From Straminergon stramineum (Eukaryota > Streptophyta > Bryopsida > Hypnales > Calliergonaceae): DNA of 64,000 nt. Below the pieces are notes generated by a model, which was not told the origin of the DNA, ran no database searches, and saw only the letters and a list, made by a program, of their open reading frames with translations. The stretch is taken from contig OY987263.1 of assembly GCA_963920665.1 (NCBI GenBank), forward strand, positions 38,406,218 through 38,470,217, in the 5' to 3' direction. How positions within the stretch are numbered: position 1 is the stretch's first letter; the number at the start of each line of letters is the position of its first letter. This document shows, in pieces, positions 1 to 12,400 of the stretch. The position numbers and the translations under genes are program-made.

Positions 1-4
1 AATA

Positions 5-421
5 GTGCAGAAGAACGTCTTGGCCTTTGATCTAAATGTTCTTCCTTTTGACTACGATAGAGAGGCGGTCATACTTGGCATGAATGATCCTAGTGACAAT
101 AATACTCCCTCCATGTCCTCCACAACCCTACTCAACTTCCCTATACTGGAAAACAATGCTACGTTGGGAAATCTGACATCCATTATAAACAACATTGTAG
201 AAAGAAACAATGCTAACATTCTGTACATTGCTGCAATAGAAAATACTACAGACATGCTACCCAGAGAGAGACCGCGAGAGAATGTTGTCGAATGGAACAC
301 TGTTGCATCGCAAAACACTGTTGACAAGCAATTGGGTGTAGTTGGGCAATCCACTAGCTACAATCATAGTAGTGCTCTTGCAAGGACTATGCCAAAGAAG
401 TCGTGCGACTCATTGAAGTAG
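5..421 (+). CDS. Asn-rich open frame upstream of the Mutator-like transposase, function unknown
   Basis: An open frame of 138 codons that may already be open at the window edge, so its true start may lie outside. The product is rich in Asn, Thr and Ser, with no motif I recognise. It ends in a TAG just before an 18-base G run and lies on the same strand as the transposase remnant that follows. It could be an N-terminal exon of that transposase or chance open sequence. There is no independent support for translation. Confidence 0.25.
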   Translation: MQKNVLAFDLNVLPFDYDREAVILGMNDPSDNNTPSMSSTTLLNFPILENNATLGNLTSIINNIVERNNANILYIAAIENTTDMLPRERPRENVVEWNTVASQNTVDKQLGVVGQSTSYNHSSALARTMPKKSCDSLK

Positions 422-422
422 T

Positions 423-440
423 GGGGGGGGGGGGGGGGGG
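423..440. repeat. Poly-G tract (18 G)
   Basis: An uninterrupted run of 18 G directly after the stop of the preceding frame. Its length may be unreliable in the assembly because homopolymers of this size are error-prone. Confidence 0.9.
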
Positions 441-601
441 CACTAAAGTGTGGATGTACAACTTCCTTCAGCATCAAAACACTTTACCTACTACCGCAAG
501 TAACTGAGATTTGCATCTACGAGGTAGACCACGTGAACCAAGACCAGGTTCAATGCCATGGATTGTAGGATGCAGGGGACCGCGGTGCCTTTTCATGGCA
601 T

Positions 602-2730
602 TTGTCTCTTGAAATCAATGAGTTCGTCTTGGCACTACTGAGAAATGGTCATAGTGTTCCGCAGATAATGCCCAAACACATTGTTGTTGTCAAGGATGCT
701 TTGAAAGATGGGAGGGAGGTGACAAGAGATATGTTTCTCCCCGAGCGGAACGTCTGGAATTTGGCCACAAAGGTAGTGCAGGAGACATACATGCTTAACT
801 GTGATGATGCCAAGAGTGTGCAATTGTAGGTACAGGAAAATGGAGACAGTGTTTTCTACTACCAAGAAACAAGTGTACCCATCCAAGGAGGGTTGACATT
901 GTCCGACATCCCCTACACCGTTGAGATTCAAACACCTTGGCAATGTGAGATGATGCTACAATTTGGACACGAGGGAGCAGTTTTGATTGATGCCATTTTT
1001 GGCACAAATGAAAAGAAGATACACATTTCCTGACAATGTTTTAAAAACTAGAAATTCAGGTGGCCTCTGTACTTATTTCATGTACGCCTTCTGCTAGAAT
1101 TTTCTAAATGACTCCATACCTAATTCACCATTTGTCTTGTGCAGTTTCCTTTGTACACTGTAATGGTCTTTGATGAGTGGCACAATGGAATCCCCGTGGC
1201 CTTTGTATTGACATCACGTTCCACATAAGACGACCTCACTCCTTGGATGAGGGCATTGGATGGAAACATGAAAAATGAGAGCCCAAGTTGGAAGCCAAAC
1301 GCTTTCATAGTCGATTGTGCACGAGGGGAGATGAATAGTCTAAGGTAAGTGTTTCACAAGCATTCAGTCTAAACAACTGTATGGAGATCATGTTCTGCTA
1401 AACACTGTACTTGTAGCTGTTGCTCTTTGTTTTAAACAGAAACCAAGCTTCTCTGGGGGATTAAAAAAAATGAGATGGTTCAATATGGTTTAGGTTCAAG
1501 ACATTGACTACTTCTTTTCTGAATGGTGTAGGATCATCTGGCCATCCACTGCTATCTTTCTATGTCTGTGGCATGTTCACAAGGCTTGGCAAAAGGAAGC
1601 ATGCATCAAAATTCAAGATAGTGTGCTACGGGCACAAATCATGAGGGGACTTGGGGCCATAATGTATGACCGTAAGGGGCCACTCGGACATGATGCATCT
1701 GTGTGGGTGATTCAAAAACTGGAGCAGTTGCAGAATTTGTACCCTATAGCCAATGAGTTCTGGGATTACGTTCTGTAGCAGTGGTTACCAAAGGTCCATA
1801 TGTGGGTGGTTGGGTACAGGAACCTTCTATACACTGGGAAGGACACTAATGTTGTAGTTGAAAACTACCACAGTTATATGAAGTCCATCCTAAAGGCTAA
1901 GAAGAGTCGACTTAGTGGTCGTCGTGTGGATTGATGCATCCACGCTCTCACCGGTGATGTTCTCACACACTACTGGTATCAGAGAGTGAGGAAACATTTC
2001 GGCTTTGTTGACAATCGGAAGGAACGTGACATCATTGTATCTGCACTCATTTGAGCGCGGAATATTCTAGATAGTGACATGACACTCCAGAGTTTCATGG
2101 TGGACCGGCCTATATTACATTGACCACCCATAGGCATATTTGGTACACTGTCCACAATCTTGCTGAATTGTGGGCCAGTTGTAGTTGTATGTATGCGCAG
2201 AAGGGGAACACCTGCAAGCACAAGGTCAAGGTCTTACGATTACTTCATCTTCAATTGGCAAAGGGGACAGTGGCTAGGTATGTTGAATCCTTGAAGGGAT
2301 AGCTACAATAGGATTAAGCCATGTACTAACTCCCGACAGAGCTAGAGCGCAGGCGTCCAAGTCTAGTCCACCTTCCTGTTTCATGGAATCTCTATTTCTA
2401 TCAACATTATAGTCGCAGTTGACACGCCTAGCAGTGGACCTGCGTTTGACATTGCAAGTGCTTACAAAAGTATTGCTGGATGCTGCAGATGGAAACACAA
2501 CGCTGATGGAGCACTTGCATGCGGACTTCAATAGATCATTGGGAAAGTTGAAGATGTTGGCGGCTGAAATGGAGTCGGGTAACATCCATCCATCACGAAC
2601 AACCCTAGTGTTTCATACTATACAGGATGGCCTTGGTATGCGCTTGGGTCGCTTGAAAGATATGATGGAGCGGACTTCAAGACCAACGGCATCAAGAAGA
2701 TTGAGGATGGGTGGGGACTCCCTTGCATGA
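602..2730 (+). pseudogene. Mutator-like element (MULE) transposase, decayed
   Basis: This encodes the cut-and-paste transposase of a Mutator-like element. The order of conserved parts is typical of the family: a helical segment (602-830); the first catalytic block TPWQCEMMLQFGHEG followed by LIDAIFGTN with its Asp near 990; then FPLYTVMVFDEWHNGIPVA and PSWKPNAFIVDCARGE with the second Asp near 1311; the LWHVHKAWQKEAC region near 1580; and a SWIM zinc finger (CSC...CKH) at about 2180-2225. A C-terminal piece runs to a TGA at 2728. The splice donor after 1320 (AAG then GTAAGT) is plausible. In-frame stops at 827 (TAG), 1226 (TAA), 1776 (TAG), 1932 (TGA, where family members have Trp) and 2052 (TGA) break the protein, so it is very probably inactive. 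The termini of the element were not found. Confidence 0.8.
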
Positions 2731-4108
2731 CAAACCACCTTACTACAAACTATCAATTTAGAGCGGTGTAGTGATTCGGAAGGAAGATTTAGGATAATAG
2801 TTTACAAAACTCTCAGGATTTCAATAGAACCTTCTAGGCATTCTACCTTTCTGGATTATTCCTGCATGTTTTTTATTTTGCATTTTGGGATATACACTCT
2901 GTGTATAAGAAAATGTTCTAAGTTCTAGGTTGCACAGCTACTTTCTTATATTTCTACAATATCAAAGTATTTTGCGGCTAATATTTCATACGATGACAGT
3001 TGTTGCATTGAAAATCCTGCCCACGACTTTCGTGGTTTGAGGAAATTATCTCTGTATGGAAGAGATCACTCCAATGTCCCAATCCTCAATTTGTTGTTTC
3101 ATCTATAAGCATGACATGACTCAAACTCTAGCCCATAATGAAGGACCTACTTTTCGATGTGGCAAAGCATTTCCTTGTCTTCCTTTTAGAGACGATTTTG
3201 GTTGTAGGCATTATTGATAGAACATTCTTTATTATTTTGCTTGTCCATCTGGAGCACTTCCTAGACCCTCAAAATTCCTTTTGAGAGCAGAAAAAAAGGC
3301 CGGCAGTTGTAGGAAGTAAAGATGAAGACCACACTACCCTTTTTTGTTTTGTTTTGTATCTTCTTCCCAGTTTTTTTTTCTTCTTCCAATTTTTTTTCCT
3401 ATTCACAATTTCTCTTTTGTGTTTAGTATTTCTTATGTCCATTTCCAATTCTTTTTCCTATTCTGAAGTTTTCAATGTAACCATTCCCATTTCTGCCTTT
3501 CACCTCACACACCAATTTGGTTTAAAATAGAAAACGTTTGTGCATCTTCAAAACAAAAGTATTACATGTATGTTCTACATATGTGTGGACATCTAATAAT
3601 ATGAGCAAGAATAATGGGGTTCACAAAAATAGAACTAGTCATTACAAATGCTATGGAAATTCCCCCCTATCCTCAATATTAATTTTCCAGGAAGTTCGTC
3701 ATCACTTTCACCAAAGGTATACTCCATCTTCAAGTAAAAAATAGAGGTGGGTTCAGGGAACAATGTATGCGGGAATTCTATACATCTTGATCACAAAAGA
3801 CTATGAGCCCTACTGTTTTGTGATATGATGTCCATGTAGCAACAAAGTATTATATAGTACATATAGAACAAGAAGTGATAATTCTTCTTCTACTTTGTAG
3901 GGACAAGAGGACACCCACCTTTCAGTACACTGTAACAACATTTCATTGCAACATGGGGTTTTGAAACTACGGCCATCATAAAAAGTCTATTCATAGATAG
4001 CTTTAGTAATACAACATCGCTAACACGAAACACTAAGGTCAAAACCTCTATAAAGGTGGAAGCGGTGACCTCTAAAACTAGTTTGTACATCAATAACTTG
4101 CACATCAA
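2731..4108. other. Non-coding stretch between MULE transposase and Ulp1 gene
   Basis: Low-complexity, T-rich DNA with TTTTCTT runs near 3340-3460. No supported gene, RNA or repeat was seen. It separates two convergent genes, so both 3' ends should lie here. Confidence 0.5.
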
Positions 4109-4860
4109 CTACGGTGGTGTACTTTGTACCTTGGATTTGGCAACCAGTGAAGGGCTAGCATGAACTTCCAAAGATGACTCTGTAGTAGTTTCCTCATACA
4201 CTATACGGAAGGGGGGCTCATAAAGCAATGAAATGCTAGTGTCGCTGAGCACATCTGCCATTGCCGCAATGACGTTCTTCTGCATTGTTGGGCCTTGCTC
4301 TACTGCCTTCACCTGAGTTTCAAACATGTTCCAAGCCTTTGCATCATTCAGAATAGGGTCATCACTGTGAAAAACTCGAACATAGGACTCCATGAAGCAC
4401 AAAACACAGAATCCGCACTCATAATTCCCTCTTTGAACAAAAGTGCGGACGAACTTTGTCTTTGGTTACAGACTAAAATGCGGTTCGTGTAACAATTGCC
4501 AAACCTTCCACAACCGACTGACATATTCCTTATCCGGTGATTGTTTGTGAATGTTTGCACTATCTAGATGAAGCACGGAGGTCTTTGTAAATACAAAGAG
4601 GGGCCAATGGTGAAAGGAAACGTATGGAACTAGCACTTCCATATTCGGCGGGCACTTGTTGTAGATTTGGGGTGGAACAAGATATTGTTGACCCCACTTC
4701 AAGAGCACATCATTTGAGTGAACATCCCACGCATGTCCAAGAGTTCCGACAATGAAAGAAGAGGTAATGTATACGCGACCTCGGGCTGCATCTGACAAAC
4801 TCCACCGAAGTCGACGACTAAGGAGGTCGACGATGTTCTGCCCAAGGTACTTCTTACACC
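4109..4860 (-). pseudogene. Ulp1-like cysteine peptidase (C48) catalytic domain with one nonsense codon
   Basis: C48 (Ulp1/SENP) peptidases cleave SUMO-type conjugates; transposon-borne copies are known in plants, with unknown role. The catalytic pieces lie in order on the minus strand: HHWPLFVF (His codon 4607-4609), LHLDSAN (Asp), then VQRGNYECGFCVL with the oxyanion Gln and the catalytic Cys codon at 4415-4417. Upstream, VYITSSFIVGTLGHAW matches the substrate-groove region of this class. A single in-frame TAA at 4466-4468 lies between the Asp and Cys blocks; the frame continues unbroken on both sides, so one C-to-T change from CAA would explain it. The gene then ends in a normal stop near 4109. 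It lies convergent to the Mutator-like transposase and may belong to the same element. Confidence 0.7.
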
Positions 4861-5031
4861 TCCTTAGATCCTGAAGCTAAGCCAAAGGACTTGGTAGTGT
4901 GTCCCACTCTCCCGCAAATAAGTTCACATTTCCCAAATCACTATCACCTCAACCTCTTTTGCATAGACGGGGCAGCAATAGGGTCAGATATAGTGTTACG
5001 TGACAAGTGTTTTGTACATAGAGTAACAGAA

Positions 5032-8000
5032 CTAGTACTGAGGAAGAGCACACAAGTAGGAAATTAAATACGAAGAACTCAAGTACCTCAGCAAGGCTTC
5101 CATGAGGTCATCTATGCGGAAGTAATCATAGGTCTTAGGCCTACACCAAGCCGACGTGTGTTGGTCCTTCCAAGGAAGAGGGGCAAACGTGACGCTCTTC
5201 CGATGAATTACTCTCCTTGCACTCTCGGGGGCAAGGGGGATCACCTCATTCTTCAGGTCTTCCTGTCCGTCGTTGTCCTCTTCCAACTGAGAAGCGCCGT
5301 CACCTTCGTGACGATGAACTACTGAAAAGTCCTCTACTAGGCTTTGTGGAGTGGCTCGCATGAGGTGGATAGTATCCTCCCGAACTGCGGGGTCATGGCC
5401 CACAAGCGCAACAAGATTTGCCAGAGTGTCTGAGAGCAGAAGTCCCTACAGCTGTAAGTCCTACATAGAAATATCGTCCACATGAACCTCTCTTTGCAAT
5501 TGGGACATGGTAATAGTTTCGGTTGCTACTACTGGGTCCTCAGCGACATGTGTGACATCCACTACTTTAGGCTCATTCGCTTGAATACTTCGTGCAGAGG
5601 CTGCATAGTACGCGTCCCAAGTGTTGTTCTCATCTTCCTCTACTGCTATGTCCATAGAATGCACAAGCTCCATGATTTTCTTCCGTGTGTCCTCCACCAA
5701 CAAGCCCACTTCGAGGTTGCTTCGTCTGAAATCCACCTGATGTCCAAGTCGTCTCGCATGTAGAGGCCTTTCGACCAAAATTTCCCTTGATCACCCTAGT
5801 GCTCATGTAAAGTGGTCATCCAACACCGGCAAAACACTACTAGCAAGTTGTGTGCTAGGTCTTGTAAGGCACGGAGCTAGACATTCTGTACTCATTGCAT
5901 AATGTTGTCCATTACTCGTTCTTCTTTTCCCTGGCAAACCATCTGGGCGTCCTTCATAACGGCAATGTGCACAACTTCAGCTTCGAAGTTTGCCATGCTT
6001 GAGAAACGAAACAGGGCTTCAAACCTAAAGACTGCGAGTTCGAGCATAATGTCATGGTGTCGATTACACATGGTCCTGATTAAAGACCTATTGATTCTGA
6101 ATATGGGACAGTTTAGTTGCCTCCACCTACTAAAAGTGTTGTGCAATGTAAGGCAAAGCACTTGGACAAGTGGTAGAGGCTTCAATCTAGAAATTCTATC
6201 TGCAAGGAGTATGCAGTGGACTTCCTCAGCCTCTTCATCTACACCATACATACGCATATGAATTCATCGCACCATATCCTTTGATATAATACTATCTCAA
6301 ACTTCTGATATCGAAACATTGTACGAAACACTATCATAGTGAATGGAATAGTGCTTCCGCGGCCAAGTGTAGGGGAGAAATTACCATTGTAACGCCAGGG
6401 CAATGGCGGGAGCTTCTAGAAGAGTGTCTTGTTTTCCACCACGACCATCTAGAGTGGGCACCACTCCTACAAACAAGCCTCACATTTGATTCTTGTTTGA
6501 TGTCTAAAGTCTGTGACAACGTCCTCCACAATGTGCTCCTACTCCATGTGAAGTTTCTCCATGAATGTTCAACAATCCTCCTTGTAAAGCACGAGGTCTT
6601 TGACATATCGTAGATACTTTGCCATGAGTTCAATGTTTGGGGGTACTTTCCCGTACTTGATACTATAGCAGTATAGCACAATGAGTTCACAGCATGGCTA
6701 ACAGCTGTGAAGAAGTTGGAATAATCCTCCTCCTATATCCAAATACAGGATGACTTTCTTTGAAGAATGTCGTTGTACTAAGATGGACTGAGACATATAT
6801 GAAACACTAGAAGAGAACACTGGAATGCAATCAACCAATACATGAGAATAGTACGCAGTCAAAATATAACTGTATATTTGAAGAAGTTAGAAGGAAGGAT
6901 AAGTGGATGTTACCTTTGCTTTGCAGAGCCACCACATGCTACACTCTTGAGTAGTGACTTGGAATTTGTTATCAGACCAAGACTTTGTGAATCGATCTTT
7001 GAATTCCTATGCCGAAAGCCCCTCCCATGGCCAATCCAAAAGTTGTGGCCTGATTTTCAATAGATGATACACATTTGGTGCCGGACAACTGAATGGCGGC
7101 TTTGGTTTCGCCCATGTTGCTGCTAAGGCGTCGGCTGGAACATAGGTAGCCATTTTCACCTCACGCTCGTCCCGCAACAAACGCTCTATTCGTCCCAATG
7201 TAGAGGTAGCCAACTCCAGATGATATATACATGGTTTCAGAGTCCCTAAACCATACATCCAATACCTATGTAATGCATAGTTACCTTCATGATTCCCCGT
7301 CCAAGAGACAAGTTGTAGGCGGTCCACATTCCTATTCAATTGCGTCGATGTTGTTACCAAGGGGGAATCTAGTCCGGGGCTACAGTCGGGAGAGCAATCG
7401 GGAGTGGACTCATTTAGGTGTACTATGTCATCTGCTTGCATACTTTCAAGTATTTCAAACACTTCTACAAGCTCTGTGTCCATCTCAACTACTCACGTCA
7501 GAGTTTGTAAGTGTTCCTCTTGTAAGGCTTCAGCCTTCTCCCTTCAATTGTGCAAAGTACGCACTCCAATGTCGGAAAGTGGGGTACCTAGGTGACTACC
7601 TGGTGTGTATTCATCTCTTTTGCTTAATCCACCACTATCTGGAGAGAGAACCGTCCTCACTCTTGTGATTAAAACGGGCTGTCTCTTCTCTCCCTTGGAC
7701 CGCTTGGGGGTAACAACTGTCGCACTCTATGATCCTTCCTTAGTCATTGACCGGAGTTTTCGTTTCTGCCCTGCCATTTCTGTTGTTTTGGCAGGATCTG
7801 TGGCACGCGGTTCCCATATAGGGTCAAAATCTTCAAACTACCGACCTTAGGTACACTTCACAGGTTGGACAATTTTCTTCTTGGCTTGAGCCTCCTTCTA
7901 CACTGGTATTGCTTTTTTCTTTAGCACTTCGGGCGGGTTGCGTTCCTGGTGAGGGGCTACCGGCTAAGTTGCCCTGTTTGTAGTTGTATTCCTTTTCTTG

Positions 8001-8440
8001 TTCCTCACCATCACCATGAAGTCCCCTGCACTATCCTTAGTGTCACTTCCACCATGCTTGTTTCTTTGTGGTTCAATTGGTGGAGTATCTTCGCGTAGTC
8101 GCACAGCCTTCTACTTTTCACCCTTTGCACTCCCACCACCATCTTGCTCGTCATCCCTGTGTTTCACAGGCTTGGAAGGCCTACCAGACTTGGCAACATC
8201 AACTTCGTCTTTCTCTCCATCTGTGTGCTTCATTCCCCTTGGCCACAGTCCCGCCTGCTCTTTGCTTGGTGCATGTGTCACCTCCTTCTACATGGCGGCC
8301 ATGGTCTTCTTTTCTTTGCTCCGAATGATCTTCGCTCACAGGAAGAAATTACGTTTTTTTTGGTGTCAGGCCTTAACATGCTCCTGTCTAAGGCCTGGAC
8401 ATTTCATGTCTTCTTGTACATCTCTACGTCTACTAGGGGT
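5032..8440 (-). pseudogene. Upstream exons of the Ulp1-type transposon gene (fragmented)
   Basis: Several minus-strand open blocks precede the peptidase domain: about 7840-8440 (Lys/Asp-rich, low complexity, interrupted by TAG codons), 7007-7483 (contains ALHRYWMYGLGTL), 5892-6257, 5461-5778 and 5032-5403. They share a strand and sit in the order expected for a long multi-exon gene ending in the peptidase domain. I could not join them with confident splice sites, and several stops in the N-terminal block are TAG where Gln would fit. Treat this as one decayed gene rather than separate genes. Long plus-strand frames at 7231-8615 are shadows of this sequence. Confidence 0.4.
8354..8410 (+). repeat. 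Copy of CACTA right-subterminal sequence
   Basis: This segment resembles 24534-24585 in the same orientation. Both have a T run, TGTC, a CTTA/CATGCT core and CTGTC, with roughly three quarters of bases shared over about 40 positions by eye. It may be the end of an older CACTA element lying left of the main one. Confidence 0.4.
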
Positions 8441-8639
8441 TGAAGTGGATGTTGGAGATGAAAAAAGTGAAATTCACGTGAAAAAACACGGTGGTGTTGC
8501 TATTTGCATCCACTTTGATGTTGAGATGGTGCCTAACATCATCATGTTCAAATGGTTGTCTGACAAAACAATATTTGACACGTCAGCAGTGGGGACCCAC
8601 TTTGACCATGGGTAATTTTCATTTACATTATTATATTTT

Positions 8640-8800
8640 TAAATAACAACGCTGCCCACTTGAAAAAAAGAGTTGGGCAGCATTTTTTGGGCAGGGTATG
8701 TTAAAAAGTGGTGACGTGGCAGATGACATGGCAGATGACGTGTTCCAAAGCCGACATGGCAAACAATATGCTGACTTGGCAGACACTGCCACATCAGCAA
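8640..8800. repeat. Left subterminal-like region with TGACGTGGCA motifs and a hairpin
   Basis: Copies of GACGTGGCA, GACATGGCA and TGCCACATCAGC are clustered here. The same motif in opposite orientation (TGCCACGTCA, TGCCACATCA) clusters at 24360-24500 near the right terminus, which suggests that this is the left subterminal zone of the CACTA element. A stem GCTGCCCA...TGGGCAGC lies at about 8651-8682. No CACTA terminus was found beside it, so the left end is probably damaged or displaced. Confidence 0.4.
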
Positions 8801-9493
8801 TTTCTTAGTTTAACCATTCTGATGGCCTTCTTTGGAATGCCATGAGCAACTCCAAGACGTCCCAAAAGACATCCACGTAGACGTTTAATGTTCTAAATGA
8901 TGTCTCAGAGGACCTATTGGCGTTGAGGGTGATCTTCCTATTAATATTCGGGTGTTTACATTGAGGCACATGAGACAAGAGGATGCTGATGATGAGATTA
9001 GGATAAGGCAATACGGACATTCCCTAAGACATTCAATGGGGCATGGTAGTCTTCATTGTCTTGCACATGTGCACTTCAACACAAGGTATGTTTGTCTGAG
9101 ATGACATGCATTGAATTCACAAGAATTTAGCTTATGCAGTGTCTAAAGCATGAAACTTTACTATGATGTTTAGGGTGTTCACCATGGAAGATGATTTCCA
9201 ACTATAAATGTCCATAGGGGAAGGTTCATGAGTGCTCTTAATAATCTGATACAAAAGTTATAAGAACAAGTGGCATGGAGGAGCATGATGATGTGGGAAA
9301 CTACAAAGACATGCATTGCTTAGAGGGTTCACATGAGGCACCTTCAATGCAAATTGGCAATGTCATATGAATGTTTTGGGAGTACTGAAACATGCACTAA
9401 GACATACATATCGTCTACAGTATTTTCATGATGTCTGCACAGACGGCTATGTGTTAGGCGACCCTATGCTACGTGTACAAGGGACAATGTCAA
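8801..9493. other. Transposase 3' flank, no gene
   Basis: This region lies between the left subterminal motifs and the transposase stop. It contains scattered TGTCTA/GATGTCT motifs like those in the right flank of the element and no supported coding sequence. Confidence 0.4.
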
Positions 9494-12400
9494 TCAAGCT
9501 TCATCGTCGGACACAACATTGTTATCAAGGATGTCTCTAACGTCTTCTTCGACATCCATGGGATGTCTAATAGGGTCTGATTGAGCTGCCACTGGCTGCA
9601 AGCCAGTAAAGTCACCATCGTTTCGCAATTGCAGAATGTTTGGAGTGTCTTCATCAAAGTGGATTGCTCCATGTCTTCCTCTAACAGCAGTTCGGCACAC
9701 TACTTTCCACCCTCGTCGATGCCGGTCATCTGAGAAAAACACTTGCTGGCAATGAAGTGGACAGGCAAATGAATCAACATGGACCTGCCCATCCATGTTA
9801 TTGAAGTTTGCCATACTAAAGCCATACCGGTCCCATTCAATACTTGGAAAACGAGCGTCTCGAGTCCCACGCACCCAATCGCAAAGCAGAATGGTAACAC
9901 AATGATTTCGGTAATCTAAAACCAATATTTCCTCAATGTATCCTACATACTCCTGTGAAACTTCACGAGGCCTCCCGTTCAAAAGACCCCAACGACATTG
10001 CCGGCGAAAAGATGCAACAACACATGAATCTTGTGTAACAAGACCACCTTCTGCACTACAGACACGCAGATGCATACCATGACAATACATTTGACGATGT
10101 GATGTTGCATTTCGTTGAGGGGGTTGCGAGTACTGCAACACATCTTGCTGAACATGACGTCCAGAACACTCTGCTTCTTTCACGGTAGATGTCAACCACT
10201 GCGTGAAAGGGGGGAAGTCACTCAATTCTTGAGGATACTGGACAGTTCTGTGAGGATGTGAACGCCTTGAATGCCGACGAAACTCTTCGCGTTGCTCCCA
10301 TCTTTGACTCCTTGCCTCAATGTACTCCCTATTCATGGAATCAACCCTCTAAATATTTTAAAAAGATCTCCAATATGAAGTGCAAAGAGTTGGCATTTGT
10401 TTAGTGAGAAACACCCGCATTCAAACTAAGCTATTTTTCACGCCGTATCCAAGAGCATTGGTAATAAATTCCAATTACTAATATGCAAGACAATGATGAA
10501 AGGAATCTAGGATGCCCTAAAATCATTCAAACATTAGACATTCCTTGAGAATGCAAAGTATCTTGTCAAACACATGGATAGTATAGAGACAACATCACAA
10601 TTGACACAAGAACATCATTATTGACATTGTTCAACTTACTTGCGCCAAGACTCCAAGGACGTGGCGTTGTCAATGACAAATGCATGTACCAACAAACACA
10701 ATTCATCTGACATGGGGTGCTTCTTTGGTGCCTTGCTCCATATGACCTCATCATTCATGATGGGGTCTTCTTCTACGTCCCATACCCGGTGCTGTGTTCC
10801 TCGAAAATCTTTCACGTATTCCATGCAAAAGCCAAGAGTGTCTTCATTGTGATATCCTTCTGCTATGCTACCTTCTGGTCGTGCATATGTGCGGACATAA
10901 TCTTTGAGTGTCTTCATGTACCTTTCTATAGGATACATCCATCTGCAATGCACTGGTCCACATACAAATAATTGTTGCACAAGGTGTAGTGGAAGATGTG
11001 TCATGATGTTCAAAAAAGTTGTTGGAAACTCCTTTTCCAACAAGCATATTGCCATGATCACATCATCCATGACGTCTTCTTTGTCTACCTCTCTGATTTC
11101 TTTTTCACATAGTCGTTGGAAGACTTTGCTAATTTTTATAATAGCCAATCTCACGTTCTTGTCCAAGATGTTTCGGACTGCCACCGGTAAAATCTGCATG
11201 CAACATAAATTACTTCATTAAAGACATGTGGCCTATTATGTGACCTAAATCACCTAATTGAAGGCTTCCACTTCAACCATAGACATCTAACAGGAAAGTT
11301 TTCATTGAAATGGACAAGCTCTATATCTATTCAACTAGCGCAGTCAGACACAGTCTATCCAGCTGACTGTTGTAACAGACAACAACACTTCCAGCACAAT
11401 GTCTACTACAACAGTATTATGGACAAAGCATGCTCATCATGAGCCCATTGCTGGATTTTGTAGACGTTTTCATTGGTGGGTTCTGTAGACATCATTCACT
11501 TATAACAACTATCATGGGATTGTGTGGCTCACTTGTTGCATAAGCACGTGGTAGTCATGTGTCTTCATGTACTGAAGTCTTCCATCTTGGAATCGTTTGT
11601 GAATGGACCCCACATAGTTTGTTGGGGTGCGAATTTTGCATATAATGTCCATGAATTCCGTTCGCTCTTCTGGGGTCATGATGTAAGGCGCATGGGGCAT
11701 GTAAAAATCATCTTGTCGACGACGTGAATCTTGTAGCCAAATTTCTTTGCGAATCCCCAACTCTTGTGCATTAACTCGACTTCCAGGGCTATCGTTCATA
11801 GCAAGAAGCGTCTTCACTATATTCTTGCACAAATTCTTCTCACAGTGCATGACGTCCAAAATGTGCCGTTCCAGAAGATGCTGCAGAAGTGGACATCTTC
11901 ATTGTTAGACACAGAGTACAACTGTGCACACCTACGGCATCTACAACATTGAAATTTACATCACAAGTGCATCAGCGTACAACCTAAGTTATAGAAACTA
12001 TAAAATGCTCACCTGAAAGTAATCAAGTTCGTATAAAGCACAAAGCCTTTTGACCCCAGTAAAACGAACCGGGTCATCTGGTCCATCTTCTTTCCCACCC
12101 AAATCCAAATATGATTGCCGCAATGCAGTATATCGGACGACGTCTTCTCCGGTTATTCGAGCTGGTCTACTACGATGCTCTATGCAACCATTGAACCGAA
12201 GATTCCGATGGTATGGATGATTACAACGTAAATACTTGCATATACCACCATAAACAATCTTGGACCCTCTTACACTTCGATCTACGTGGACATCACCCGT
12301 CCGCGCCATTCTAGAATCTGTCTCAGGTCCACAATCTAGACATCCTCTATAACCCTTGCAACAAAGACCGGAGATGAGGCCGTACGCTGGAAAATCAAAT

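Noticed and set aside
7231..8615. Long plus-strand frames of 145 and 205 codons
   Set aside because: The minus strand encodes the Lys/Asp-rich part of the Ulp1-type gene; the plus frames are antisense shadows with skewed Ser/Cys/Leu content.
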